Shown here: positions 25,899 to 34,290 of the stretch, in pieces
Numbering within the stretch: position 1 is the first letter of the stretch
Layout of the letters: each line of letters opens with the position of its first letter
Assembly (NCBI RefSeq): GCF_900115775.1
Contig: NZ_FOXS01000005.1
Coordinates: 310,001-374,000, forward strand
Source: Hymenobacter arizonensis
GTDB taxonomy: Bacteria > Bacteroidota > Bacteroidia > Cytophagales > Hymenobacteraceae
Direction: 5' to 3'
DNA length: 64,000 bases
The notes under the pieces: model-generated
Databases searched by the model: none
What the model was told of the DNA's origin: nothing
Seen by the model: the letters and a program-made list of their open reading frames with translations, nothing else
Position numbers and translations under genes: made by a program

Positions 25899-26981
25899 CT
25901 AGTACCGGCGGTTGATGCAGTTCAGGTCTTCGAAAGCCTGCTTGAGGCGCGTTACGAAGGTTTCTTCGCCTTTGCGCAGCCACACACGGGGGTCGTAGTA
26001 CTTCTTGTTGGGCGAGTCGGCGCCGCTGGGGTTGCCAATCTGGCCTTGCAGGAAGCCTTCGTTCTTCACGTAGTAATCCTTAATGCCTTCCCAGAGGGCC
26101 CATTGCATGTCGGTGTCGATGTTCATCTTGATAGCGCCGTAGCTGAGGGCCTCACGGATTTCCTCCTGGCTGGAGCCCGAGCCGCCGTGAAACACGAAGT
26201 CGATGGGCTGGGGGCCGGTGCCGAAATGCTCCTGCACGTATTGCTGCGAGTTCATCAGGATTTTGGGCTGCAGCTTCACGTTGCCGGGCTTGTACACGCC
26301 GTGCACATTGCCAAAAGCAGCCGCGATGGTGAAGCGCGGGCTCACTTCGCTCAGCTCCTTGTAGGCGTAGGCCACTTCCGAAGGCTGGGTGTAGAGCTTG
26401 CTTGAATCCACGTCGGTGTTGTCGACGCCGTCTTCCTCGCCGCCGGTTACGCCGAGCTCGATTTCGAGTGTCATGCCGATTTTGGCCATGCGCTCGAGGT
26501 AGCGCTTGCAGATTTCGATGTTTTCCTCAATAGGCTCTTCCGAGAGGTCGAGCATGTGCGAGCTGTAGAGCGGCTGGCCGTGCTGCGCATAGTATTTCTC
26601 GCCGGCTTCGAGCAGGCCGTCAATCCAGGGGAGGAGCTTTTTGGCGGCGTGGTCGGTGTGCAGCACCACGGGCACGTCGTAGAGCTCAGCCATAAGATGC
26701 ACGTGCTGAGCGCCCGAAATGGCGCCAGCAATGCTGGCGCGCTGGTTGTCGTTGCTCACCGACTTGCCCGCGAAAAACTGCGCGCCACCGTTCGAAAACT
26801 GAATCATCACCGGCGAGTTCACGGCCTTGGCGGTTTCCAGCACGGCGTTCACGGTGTTGGTGCCGGTCACGTTCACGGCCGGGAGGGCAAAGGCGTTGGC
26901 CTTGGCGTGTTGGAACAAGCTCTGGACTTCGTCGCCGTGCAGGACGCCCGCCCGCAGGCCGGTAAGGGTTTGGTCAGCCAT
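25899..26981 (-). CDS. fbaA: class II fructose-bisphosphate aldolase
   Basis: 360 aa, zinc-dependent aldolase of glycolysis and gluconeogenesis. Signatures: ALPAVNVTGTNTVNAVLE, PVVLHTDHAAKKLLPWIDG (zinc-site His), MTLEIELGVTGGEEDGVDN, and FHGGSGSSQEEI. The length and the E. coli FbaA-like sequence indicate class IIA. Monocistronic; a TACTTTG box lies on the minus strand at about 27064-27070, roughly 80 bases before the ATG. Confidence 0.95.
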   Translation of the reverse strand: MADQTLTGLRAGVLHGDEVQSLFQHAKANAFALPAVNVTGTNTVNAVLETAKAVNSPVMIQFSNGGAQFFAGKSVSNDNQRASIAGAISGAQHVHLMAELYDVPVVLHTDHAAKKLLPWIDGLLEAGEKYYAQHGQPLYSSHMLDLSEEPIEENIEICKRYLERMAKIGMTLEIELGVTGGEEDGVDNTDVDSSKLYTQPSEVAYAYKELSEVSPRFTIAAAFGNVHGVYKPGNVKLQPKILMNSQQYVQEHFGTGPQPIDFVFHGGSGSSQEEIREALSYGAIKMNIDTDMQWALWEGIKDYYVKNEGFLQGQIGNPSGADSPNKKYYDPRVWLRKGEETFVTRLKQAFEDLNCINRRY

Positions 26982-27244
26982 AAAAAGTAGTTATGCGGCA
27001 GCGCCGCGGTGGTGGGAAAAGAAAATAGCTCAGAAAGAACGACCCTAGCCGGGTACTGGGCAGCAAAGTACGGTCGGCGCTGCCTAACCTGAAAGGCTTC
27101 GGGCCAACGAGCCGCTTTTCAGCCCCGTGCCTGCCTTTTTTAGGCGCGTTGCGCCGCTTCCTGTGGCTTTTAAACGAAGTGAGGCCGACCGTTGCAGCGG
27201 TCGACCTCGGGCTTCACTCACCTCTCCCGCACTCTCTCTTATTT

Positions 27245-27745
27245 TTAGCCGGCCGTCATCATTTTGCACTGCCGGAATACCCCGCGGCTGTTAACTACCT
27301 GCAGCTGGTAGGAGTAGTCGCCAGCCGCCAGGCCCAGGCCGCTCAGGTTTAAGTGGATGGTGTGCGCGCCGGCGCTCATGCCCGGGCGCGGAATGCTGGC
27401 CATTTTGCGGCCCAGCAGGTCGAATAAGTCGAGCCGCACATCGCCGCCATTGACCAGGGTAAACGGAATCGTGGTTTCGGCAAAATAGGGGTTGGGGTCG
27501 TTCTGGCCCAGGGTGAACTGCCCGCCCGTTTCGCGGTCAAACCCACGTGTGCTTATAGTGGTAGTGGCCGCCTGTCGGCTGTCGGTGGCGGGGCTTAAGG
27601 GGTTGGTCGACACTGCGGCGTCGAAGGCCGTTAGGGTTTGGCCCAAACCGTTCGAGAAGGAGTGGTTGCGGAGGCGCGGCGCGTCGTCAATCTTGGAGAG
27701 CGCGAGGCGCGAGCTTTGGGTGCGAAGGACGTTGGTGAAAGCCAC
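27245..27745 (-). CDS. orphan T9SS C-terminal sorting domain, possible gene remnant
   Basis: 166 codons from a GTG; an in-frame stop lies 15 bases before it, so the frame cannot extend. The last 90 residues are a type A T9SS sorting domain (LGQNDPNPYFAETTIPFTL, then VRLDLFDLLGRKM). This domain normally follows a secreted passenger and needs an N-terminal Sec signal, which is absent; the first 75 residues are polar and unrecognised. It is therefore either a remnant of a larger exported protein or mis-started. Marked as CDS because the frame is intact. Confidence 0.5.
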   Translation of the reverse strand: MAFTNVLRTQSSRLALSKIDDAPRLRNHSFSNGLGQTLTAFDAAVSTNPLSPATDSRQAATTTISTRGFDRETGGQFTLGQNDPNPYFAETTIPFTLVNGGDVRLDLFDLLGRKMASIPRPGMSAGAHTIHLNLSGLGLAAGDYSYQLQVVNSRGVFRQCKMMTAG

Positions 27746-28152
27746 AACAAGGAGGATTTAAAAAAGGACGTGCATTAACCGGGACGAATGGCTGGCGGAA
27801 GTTAGCGTGAATAATTCAACAAAACTAATGTATTAGCATATGGCTAGGATTAATAAGCAATCAAAGGTGGAACGGTAAGAGGATGAGGCATCGGGCAACT
27901 CGATAGCCGGCCTTAAAAACCTGCTTAGTGGCGGTTGGCTCCCCATCAAGGAAATGTGCTGTAGCGAAGGCCCCGCAGTTGAGCCTGGTTTGCGGCCATC
28001 AGAAATATATAAAGGGGATTCGATACAGTGCGGATAAAACAGGAAATTCCAAGCAGGCAGGGGCAGGGCTTCTGAGAACGGCACACGGCGGCCCGGAAAG
28101 TGCGAATTTGTTGTTCAGTAAAATTTTCATGTTCTCTTAACCCGCAAATGGC
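27746..28152. other. gene-free stretch
   Basis: About 400 bases with no supported gene. AT-rich around 27800-27860. Minus-strand frames across 27946-28443 run antisense to the SciP-like gene and show no family features. Confidence 0.45.
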
Positions 28153-28160
28153 TACCTTGC
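28153..28160 (+). promoter_or_regulatory. -7 box TACCTTGC before the SciP-like gene
   Basis: Same octamer as at 5947 and 33282; it ends 7 bases before the ATG at 28168, so the transcript would be leaderless or nearly so. Confidence 0.5.
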
Positions 28161-28167
28161 GGTGTTT

Positions 28168-28392
28168 ATGAGCCATTCCCCATCCGACTTCTTCGATACC
28201 GATGGCCGTCCTGATTCGGCCGATGCCGCCAGCTTGCAAGCTGACCGCAAGGTGAAGATATGGGCCGTGCTCAACGCCGTAGACCAAGGGCTGATGAGTG
28301 CCCAGGAAGCCTGTGCCGCCTACGGCATCAGCGCCGACGAAATGGAGCAGCACCGTGCCGGCTGGCTCGACTTTGAAACCGGCACCCGCTAA
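28168..28392 (+). CDS. small SciP/DUF1153-like helix-turn-helix protein
   Basis: 74 aa. The stretch DRKVKIWAVLNAVDQGLMS followed by AQEACAAYGISADEMEQHRAGW matches the layout of DUF1153/SciP small HTH proteins (RK-x-K-x3-V..A-V..G-L-x3-EAC-x-RYGLS-x-EE). In alphaproteobacteria SciP inhibits CtrA, but CtrA is not expected here, so function is open. ATG 28168 is supported by the adjacent -7 box. It stands alone. Confidence 0.68.
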   Translation: MSHSPSDFFDTDGRPDSADAASLQADRKVKIWAVLNAVDQGLMSAQEACAAYGISADEMEQHRAGWLDFETGTR

Positions 28393-28569
28393 CGCCCGTT
28401 GACTAGTTTCAAGCAGGCACCCGGGCTCTGCGCCTTTCTCCAAACCAGTAAAAATTTAGGGATAACCGCAATTCGTACAGCGTATTGCGCTATATCAGCG
28501 TTGCGTTTAAGTGCTGGTGTGCTACCCGACAAGCTCCGCAATTACGAATTAATGTGCGTTACCAAGGTT

Positions 28570-28577
28570 TAACTTTG
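28570..28577 (+). promoter_or_regulatory. -7 box TAACTTTG upstream of kaiC
   Basis: Exact TAnnTTTG match, 21 bases before the kaiC ATG at 28599. A clear -33 TTG was not identified. Confidence 0.5.
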
Positions 28578-28598
28578 GCATAATCTACCTCTCATTAC

Positions 28599-30341
28599 AT
28601 GCAAGAGTATAGCTCGTCTGTTGCCTCCTCATTGCCTCAATTGCCCAAGGCCCCAACCGGTATTGAAGGGCTCGACGAAATCACCGAAGGCGGCTTGCCA
28701 AAGGGACGGCCCACGCTGATTTGCGGCAGCGCCGGTTGCGGCAAAACCCTGATGGGCATTGAGTTTCTGGTTCGCGGCATCCAGGATTATAACGAGCCGG
28801 GCGTGCTCATGGCTTTTGAGGAAACCGGCGACGAGCTGGCCGCCAACGTGGCTTCGCTGGGCTTCGACCTCAAGGATTTGCAGGCCCGCAAGATGCTGCG
28901 CGTCGACCACGTGCACGTTGACCGGTCCGAGATTGAGGAAACCGGCGAGTACGACCTCGAAGGCCTGTTTATTCGCCTGGGCCACGCCATCGACTCCATC
29001 GGGGCCAAGCGTGTGGTGCTCGACACTATTGAGGCGCTGTTTTCGGGCTTTCCCAACCAAGCTGTGCTCCGGTCCGAGATTCGCCGGCTGTTCCGTTGGC
29101 TTAAAGACAAAGGCGTGACCACCGTCATTACTGCGGAGCGCGGCGACGGCACGCTCACGCGCCAGGGCCTGGAAGAGTACGTATCGGACTGCGTAATTCT
29201 GCTCGACAACCGCGTTATCGACCAGATTACCACCCGCCGCCTGCGCATTGTAAAATACCGCGGCAGCACCCACGGTACCAACGAATACCCCTACCTCATC
29301 AGCGAAGACGGCATTGCCGTGCTGCCCGTAACCTCGCTACGCCTCGACCACGAGGTATCGGACGAGGTGGATTCGTCCGGCGTTCCGGCCCTCGACGAGA
29401 TGTTTGGCCGCCGCGGCTTTTACCACGGCAGCAGCGTGCTGATAACCGGCACGGCCGGCACGGCTAAAACCACGCTGGGCGCTGCTTTTGCCCAGGAAGT
29501 GTGCAAGCAGGGCAAGCGCTGCCTCATGTTCGTATTCGAAGAATCGCCGCAGCAGCTGATTCGCAACATGCGCTCGGTGGGCATCGACCTGCAGCCGCTT
29601 ATTGAGCAGGGCCTGCTTCGCATTGAAGCCTCGCGGCCAACGGTGAACGGACTGGAGCGGCACCTGGTGACCATTCACCGGCTGGTACGCGAGTTCAAGC
29701 CTTCGGCCGTGGTGATTGACCCCATCAGCAACCTGATTTCGGTGGGCAACATCAACGAGGTGCGCAGCATGCTTACCCGCTTGATTGACTACCTGAAAGT
29801 AAACAACATCACGGCCCTGTTCACGGCCCTGATTAACACCCGGTACAACCAGAGCGAGATGACCGAAGAAGGCGTGTCGTCGCTGGTGGATACCTGGATT
29901 AGCGTGCGCGACCTGGAAGGCATTGGCGAGCGCAACCGCGGCCTGAGCATTCTGAAGTCGCGCGGCATGGCGCATTCCAACCAAGTGCGCGAGTTTGTGG
30001 TGACCGAGCGCGGCGTCGAGCTGCTCGACGTGGTGGTGGGCCCCACCGGCATCGTGACCGGCGCCAGCCGCCTCACCCAACAGCTGCAGCAGCACGCCCA
30101 GGCCCTGGCCGCCCAGCAGGAAACCGACCGCCGCGACCGCGAGCTGGAACGCCGCCGCCGCGTGCTCGAAGCCAACATTGCCAACCTGCGCACCGAGTTT
30201 GAGTCGGTGGAGGAAGAGCTGCGGCAAATCAACACCGAGGAGCAGAACCGTCAGCAAACCTTGTCGAGCGGCAATGAGCGCATTGCCGCCGCCAACCCAC
30301 CCCGATATAACGCGCCATCAGCCGGCGAAAACAACAAGTAG
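28599..30341 (+). CDS. kaiC: KaiC-like double RecA-domain ATPase
   Basis: 580 aa with two KaiC domains. Walker A sites: GSAGCGKT (43-50) in CI and GTAGTAKT (284-291) in CII; paired glutamates follow in each (LMAFEET; FVFEES). In CII the cyanobacterial phosphosite region aligns with TEEGVSS: Thr422, Ser427 and Ser428 correspond to Thr426, Ser431 and Thr432 of Synechococcus KaiC, so autophosphorylation is plausible. A charged coiled coil (about 500-560) ends the protein. Two kaiB genes, a histidine kinase and a receiver follow on the same strand; no kaiA, as usual outside cyanobacteria. Confidence 0.92.
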   Translation: MQEYSSSVASSLPQLPKAPTGIEGLDEITEGGLPKGRPTLICGSAGCGKTLMGIEFLVRGIQDYNEPGVLMAFEETGDELAANVASLGFDLKDLQARKMLRVDHVHVDRSEIEETGEYDLEGLFIRLGHAIDSIGAKRVVLDTIEALFSGFPNQAVLRSEIRRLFRWLKDKGVTTVITAERGDGTLTRQGLEEYVSDCVILLDNRVIDQITTRRLRIVKYRGSTHGTNEYPYLISEDGIAVLPVTSLRLDHEVSDEVDSSGVPALDEMFGRRGFYHGSSVLITGTAGTAKTTLGAAFAQEVCKQGKRCLMFVFEESPQQLIRNMRSVGIDLQPLIEQGLLRIEASRPTVNGLERHLVTIHRLVREFKPSAVVIDPISNLISVGNINEVRSMLTRLIDYLKVNNITALFTALINTRYNQSEMTEEGVSSLVDTWISVRDLEGIGERNRGLSILKSRGMAHSNQVREFVVTERGVELLDVVVGPTGIVTGASRLTQQLQQHAQALAAQQETDRRDRELERRRRVLEANIANLRTEFESVEEELRQINTEEQNRQQTLSSGNERIAAANPPRYNAPSAGENNK

Positions 30342-30388
30342 TACGTATACCCGAGATGCCGTTGGCTCTCGCTTCTTACACTCTCTCC

Positions 30389-30691
30389 ATGGCTGAAGAA
30401 AACGACGAAGAAACCTGGGAGTTGCGCTTGTACGTAGCCGGCCAGACCCCCAAATCTGTAACGGCGCTAGCCAACCTGAAAAAACACTGCGAGCTGCACC
30501 TCAAAGGCCGCTATAAAATTGAGGTCATCGACCTGCTGGTGAATCCCCAGCTGGCCGAAGGCGACCAGATTCTGGCCATTCCAACCCTGGTGCGCAAAGT
30601 GCCCGAGCCCATTCGCAAAATCATTGGCGACCTCTCGAACGAAGAGCGGGTGCTGGTGGGGCTGGATGTGCGCCCGCTCATTACTAAATAG
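30389..30691 (+). CDS. kaiB: KaiB-like protein 1
   Basis: 100 aa, thioredoxin-like KaiB fold. Very close to the cyanobacterial pattern: LRLYVAGQTPKSVTALANLK, VIDLLVNPQLAEGDQILAIP with TLV, and IGDLSNEERVLVGLD. ATG 30389 is preferred to the start at 30356 because similarity begins after MAEENDEE. KaiB binds KaiC's CI ring after a fold switch in cyanobacteria. It lies 47 bases after kaiC and 9 before the second kaiB. Confidence 0.92.
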   Translation: MAEENDEETWELRLYVAGQTPKSVTALANLKKHCELHLKGRYKIEVIDLLVNPQLAEGDQILAIPTLVRKVPEPIRKIIGDLSNEERVLVGLDVRPLITK

Positions 30692-30700
30692 AAGAGTCTG

Positions 30701-31051
30701 ATGGAACCACTACTGGACCCCATGGACGCTTCTGAGGAACCCATTGGCCCCGAATATCTGCTGCATTTATACATTACGGGCGCCACGCCTAACTCGACGC
30801 GCGCCGTGCGCAACATCAAAGACATCTGCGAGCAGCACCTGAAAGGCCGCTACGAGCTGCTGATTATTGACGTGTACCAGCAGCCCGAGCTGGCCCAAGA
30901 GAAAGACCTGATTGGCGTGCCCACCCTCATCAAAATGCGCCCGGGCCTAGTGCGCCGCATGGTGGGCGACTTCTCGGACCGCGAGCGGGTGCTGAAAGCC
31001 CTGGGGGTGGTACCGCCGCCGCTGGCCACCGACCGGTTTGCGCTGGAGTAA
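30701..31051 (+). CDS. kaiB: KaiB-like protein 2
   Basis: 116 aa, a diverged paralogue of the preceding KaiB: YLLHLYITGATPNSTRAVRN, IIDVYQQPELAQEKDLIGVP and VGDFSDRERVLKALG. It has a longer acidic N-terminus and a short C-terminal extension. Two neighbouring KaiB paralogues suggest different partners, for instance one for KaiC and one for the kinase. Four bases separate it from the kinase start. Confidence 0.88.
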   Translation: MEPLLDPMDASEEPIGPEYLLHLYITGATPNSTRAVRNIKDICEQHLKGRYELLIIDVYQQPELAQEKDLIGVPTLIKMRPGLVRRMVGDFSDRERVLKALGVVPPPLATDRFALE

Positions 31052-31055
31052 AGCC

Positions 31056-32774
31056 ATGAGTGAAGCACAGCCTACTGCCGCCGACCTGGCTCGGGAGAAT
31101 GAAGAGCTGCGCTACCAGCTCGAAGAAGCCCAAGACCTGATAAACGCCATCCGGACCGGGGCCGTGGATGCCCTGGCGGTGCAAAGCGCCGAAGGCCCGC
31201 GCATTTTTACGCTGCAAGGGGCCGACCAAGGCTACCGCACCCTCATCGAACAGATGAACGAGGGCGCCTTGCTGTTGAGCGAAGACGCCACGGTGCTGTA
31301 CTGCAACGCCTGCCTGGCCGGCCTGCTGGGCCGGGCCCTAGGCGAGGTAATGGGAAGTGAAATTGATGAGTTTGTGCCGCCGGCGTTCAAAGACTACTGG
31401 GCTCGACTGGTGCAGAAAGGGTGGAAGGGCAAGAGCAAGGGCGAGTTGCCGCTGCAAACCAAAGACGGGGCGCTGGTGCCGTTTTCGGTGTCGATGAACG
31501 TGCTGGCTTTCAACGACACGCCGGCCCTGGCCGTGATTGTAACGGACTTGTCGGCGCAGCGCGAAATCTCAGCCATTCAGGCCCAGGTGGAGCAGCAGAA
31601 TGCCCTGCTCGACCTAAAAACTGAGGAATTGAAGCGCGAAGAAGCGGCCCGCCTGGTAGGGGAACGGGCCGCTGCCGAAGCCAGCCGCCTGCTAGAAGGC
31701 ATTTCGCAGATTGCCTGGACCACCAACGCCGAGGGCGTGCACACCTACCGCAACCGCCGCTGGTACGACTACATCGGCCGGCAGCAGGGGCAGGGCCCAC
31801 CGGCCGGACGCTCCTGGCGCGAGCGGCTGCACCCGGCCGACGCCGCCCCCACGCTGGCGCTGTGGCACCAAAGCCTGAGCACTGGCCAGCCCTATGAGGT
31901 AGAGTGCCGCATTCGCAACGCCGAGGGCGAGTACCGCTGGATGCTGGGCCGGGCTCTGCCCTCGCGCAACGAGCAGGGCGAGATTATTCAGTGGATAGGC
32001 ACGTACACCGACATTCACGAACACCGCTTGGCGCTGGAACGCATCGACCAGGGACAACGGCAGCTGCGCGACAACAACGAGCAGCTCACCCGCGCCAACG
32101 TTGACCTCGACAACTTCATTTACACGGCCTCGCACGACCTTAAGGCGCCCATCTCCAACATTGAGGGCTTGCTGAACGCCCTGCTACTGGAACTGCCCGC
32201 CGAAACCGTGCAGATTGAGCCCGTGCAGCCCATTTTGGAGCTGATGCAGGACTCCGTGAACCGGTTTAAGCGCACCATTGAGCACCTCACCAACGTGAGC
32301 AAGCTGCAAAAGGAGCACGGCCAGCCCAGCGAAGCCGTGGATTTGGCGGCCGTCATTCAGGATGTGTGCCTCGACCTGGACCCGCTCATCCAGGCCACCG
32401 GGGCCCAGCTGGAAGTAGACGTGGCGGCGGCGCCCACGGTGCTGTTTTCTGAAAAAAACCTGCGCTCGGTGGTGTTCAACCTGCTCAGCAATGCCCTCAA
32501 GTACTGCTGCCCCGACCGGGTGCCGCAGGTGCGCCTGCTGGCCCGCACCGAGGACGAGTTTGCGGTGCTGGAAGTTCGGGACAACGGCTTGGGCCTGGAC
32601 GCTGCAAATGAGCAAAAGCTCTTCGGTATGTTTCAGCGCTTCCACGACCACGTGGAGGGCTCAGGCATTGGCCTTTACATGGTCAAGAAGATGATGGAAA
32701 ATGCTGGCGGGCGCATTGAGGTGCAATCGGAGCTCGGGGTAGGCTCAACCTTTATGGTTTACTTTAGCTTGTAA
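31056..32774 (+). CDS. PAS-domain sensor histidine kinase of the Kai cluster
   Basis: 572 aa. An N-terminal coiled coil (residues 6-35), PAS 1 (about 65-180), PAS 2 with PAC segment (about 215-330; VECRIRNAEGEYRWMLG), HisKA with phospho-acceptor His360 in ASHDLKAPISN, and HATPase_c with NLLSNALKY and GSGIGLYMVKKMM. No membrane segment, so cytosolic. It lacks the KaiB-like domain of SasA, so coupling to the clock proteins would be through other contacts. The receiver gene follows at once. Confidence 0.88.
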   Translation: MSEAQPTAADLARENEELRYQLEEAQDLINAIRTGAVDALAVQSAEGPRIFTLQGADQGYRTLIEQMNEGALLLSEDATVLYCNACLAGLLGRALGEVMGSEIDEFVPPAFKDYWARLVQKGWKGKSKGELPLQTKDGALVPFSVSMNVLAFNDTPALAVIVTDLSAQREISAIQAQVEQQNALLDLKTEELKREEAARLVGERAAAEASRLLEGISQIAWTTNAEGVHTYRNRRWYDYIGRQQGQGPPAGRSWRERLHPADAAPTLALWHQSLSTGQPYEVECRIRNAEGEYRWMLGRALPSRNEQGEIIQWIGTYTDIHEHRLALERIDQGQRQLRDNNEQLTRANVDLDNFIYTASHDLKAPISNIEGLLNALLLELPAETVQIEPVQPILELMQDSVNRFKRTIEHLTNVSKLQKEHGQPSEAVDLAAVIQDVCLDLDPLIQATGAQLEVDVAAAPTVLFSEKNLRSVVFNLLSNALKYCCPDRVPQVRLLARTEDEFAVLEVRDNGLGLDAANEQKLFGMFQRFHDHVEGSGIGLYMVKKMMENAGGRIEVQSELGVGSTFMVYFSL

Positions 32775-32824
32775 CCGCGCCAGATTTGTCCCCGTTCAGG
32801 GGGGACTTGTACCGCCTGACTCCT

Positions 32825-33232
32825 ATGCAAAGCCTTTCGTGCGTCCTGCTGGTCGATGACGACCCCACCACCAACTACCTCAACCAGCTGCTGCTAAAGC
32901 GCCTTGGTTTTTCGAGCCAAGTAATGGTTGCGCTCAACGGCCAGGAGGCCCTGGACTTGCTGCTGCAGAACTGCCACCGCGTGAGCAACGAGTGCCCCGC
33001 CCTTATCCTGCTGGATGTGAAGATGCCGGTGATGGATGGATTTGCCTTTCTGGAAGCCTACGACAAACTGCCCCTCACGCAGAAGGAATCCATTGTTATT
33101 GTGATGCTTACCACTTCCTTGCACCCCCAGGACGTGGAACGCGTCGAGAGGCTGGACATCGCCAGCTTTTTGAATAAGCCCCTGACAGAGGCAAAGCTGA
33201 ACCAGGTGCTGGAAAGCCACTTCAGCGGTTAG
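32825..33232 (+). CDS. single-domain response regulator (CheY-like) of the Kai cluster
   Basis: 135 aa receiver only. Acidic triad near LLVDDD, phospho-acceptor Asp64 in LILLDVKMPVMDG, Thr in VMLTTS, Lys in FLNKPL. Without an output domain it probably passes phosphate or acts by binding. ATG at 32825; an upstream GTG-type start in the same frame has no support. Last gene of the Kai cluster. Confidence 0.88.
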   Translation: MQSLSCVLLVDDDPTTNYLNQLLLKRLGFSSQVMVALNGQEALDLLLQNCHRVSNECPALILLDVKMPVMDGFAFLEAYDKLPLTQKESIVIVMLTTSLHPQDVERVERLDIASFLNKPLTEAKLNQVLESHFSG

Positions 33233-33281
33233 CACAACGACCCGCGCCGCAACCGAGGCCGGGCGGCACAACGCCGGTGTT

Positions 33282-33289
33282 TACCTTGC
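33282..33289 (+). promoter_or_regulatory. -7 box TACCTTGC before the LysR gene
   Basis: Identical octamer to 5947 and 28153; ends 4 bases before the ATG at 33294, which indicates a leaderless transcript and a promoter separate from the Kai cluster. Confidence 0.5.
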
Positions 33290-33293
33290 GACC

Positions 33294-34205
33294 ATGTCCG
33301 ACTTCCGTCTTCGCGTGTTTCAGGCCGTGGCGCAGCACCTGAGCTTCACCAAAGCAGCTCAAAGCCTGTTTGTGACGCAGCCGGCCGTCACCAAGCACAT
33401 TCGGGAACTGGAGCGTCAGTACGGGCAGCGGCTGCTGGAGCGCCGCGGCAACCGCGTGGCCCTCACCGAAGCCGGGCGCCTGCTGCTGGCGCACGCCGAA
33501 ACCGTGGCGCAGTCGCACCAGCAGCTGGAAGACCAGCTCCACGCCCTGAGCGACCCCGAAGAAGCTGCCGGCCGTCTACGCCTGGGGGCTAGCACCACCC
33601 TGGCCCAATACGTGTTGCCGGGCCTGCTGCCGGCCTTTCAGGCCCGCCACCCCAAGGTGCAGCTCACCCTGCTCAATGCCAATTCCGAGCACATTGCCGA
33701 AGCGCTGCTGCGCGGCGAGCTGGACTTGGGTTTTGTGGAGGGCCGCTCGAAAAGCCGCGACCTGCACTACGAGCTGCTGCTGACCGATGAGTTGGTGGCT
33801 GTGCGCGGCGCAACTGCTGCCGGGCCGCCCACCCGGCCCATGCCGCTGGCTGAGGCGCTGGCCCGCCCGCTGGTGCTGCGCGAGCGGGGTTCCGGCACGC
33901 TGGAAGTTCTGGAATTTGCCCTGCGCTCGCTCAAAATCAAGCTCAGCAGCTTGCCCGTAGCGTTCTACTTCGACAACACCGAAGCCATCAAGGCTTATCT
34001 GGAGGCTGCGCCCGAGGCACTGGGGTTTGTTTCGCGGCGCGCCCTGGACCGGGAACTGTCCGGTGGGCTGCTGGAAATAGTGCCGATAGCGGAGTTGCAC
34101 CTGCCCCGGCAATTTGAGGCCTTGTGGGTACAGGGACAGCCGCTGTCGCGGCCGGCGCAACGGTTTCTCAACTTCGCGCACGCTCAATTGAAGCCAGTTG
34201 CATAA
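33294..34205 (+). CDS. LysR-family transcription regulator
   Basis: 303 aa. N-terminal winged HTH (FRLRVFQAVAQHLSFTKAAQ, LFVTQPAVTKHIRELE), then a periplasmic-binding-type effector domain (from about residue 90; LRLGASTTLAQYVLPGLLP). It resembles CysB/CbbR/YeiE-type regulators. The YeiH-family exporter gene follows on the same strand, an arrangement known for YeiE-YeiH, so it is the likely target. Confidence 0.9.
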   Translation: MSDFRLRVFQAVAQHLSFTKAAQSLFVTQPAVTKHIRELERQYGQRLLERRGNRVALTEAGRLLLAHAETVAQSHQQLEDQLHALSDPEEAAGRLRLGASTTLAQYVLPGLLPAFQARHPKVQLTLLNANSEHIAEALLRGELDLGFVEGRSKSRDLHYELLLTDELVAVRGATAAGPPTRPMPLAEALARPLVLRERGSGTLEVLEFALRSLKIKLSSLPVAFYFDNTEAIKAYLEAAPEALGFVSRRALDRELSGGLLEIVPIAELHLPRQFEALWVQGQPLSRPAQRFLNFAHAQLKPVA

Positions 34206-34259
34206 CCAAAAGTAATTGCCGATAACATTTTGACATTACCCAGCGGCAGGGAAGGGCCG

Positions 34260-34267
34260 TAAATTTG
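34260..34267 (+). promoter_or_regulatory. -7 box TAAATTTG upstream of the YeiH gene
   Basis: Exact TAnnTTTG match, 23 bases before the ATG at 34291. A TTTGAC-like motif lies at about 34229-34234, farther upstream than the usual 19-23 base gap. Confidence 0.4.
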
Positions 34268-34290
34268 TGGCAGGAAAACACCCCTACGCA

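Noticed and set aside
27946..28443. 165-codon minus-strand frame over the SciP-like gene
   Set aside because: Antisense to a gene with a promoter box and a recognisable motif; no features of its own.
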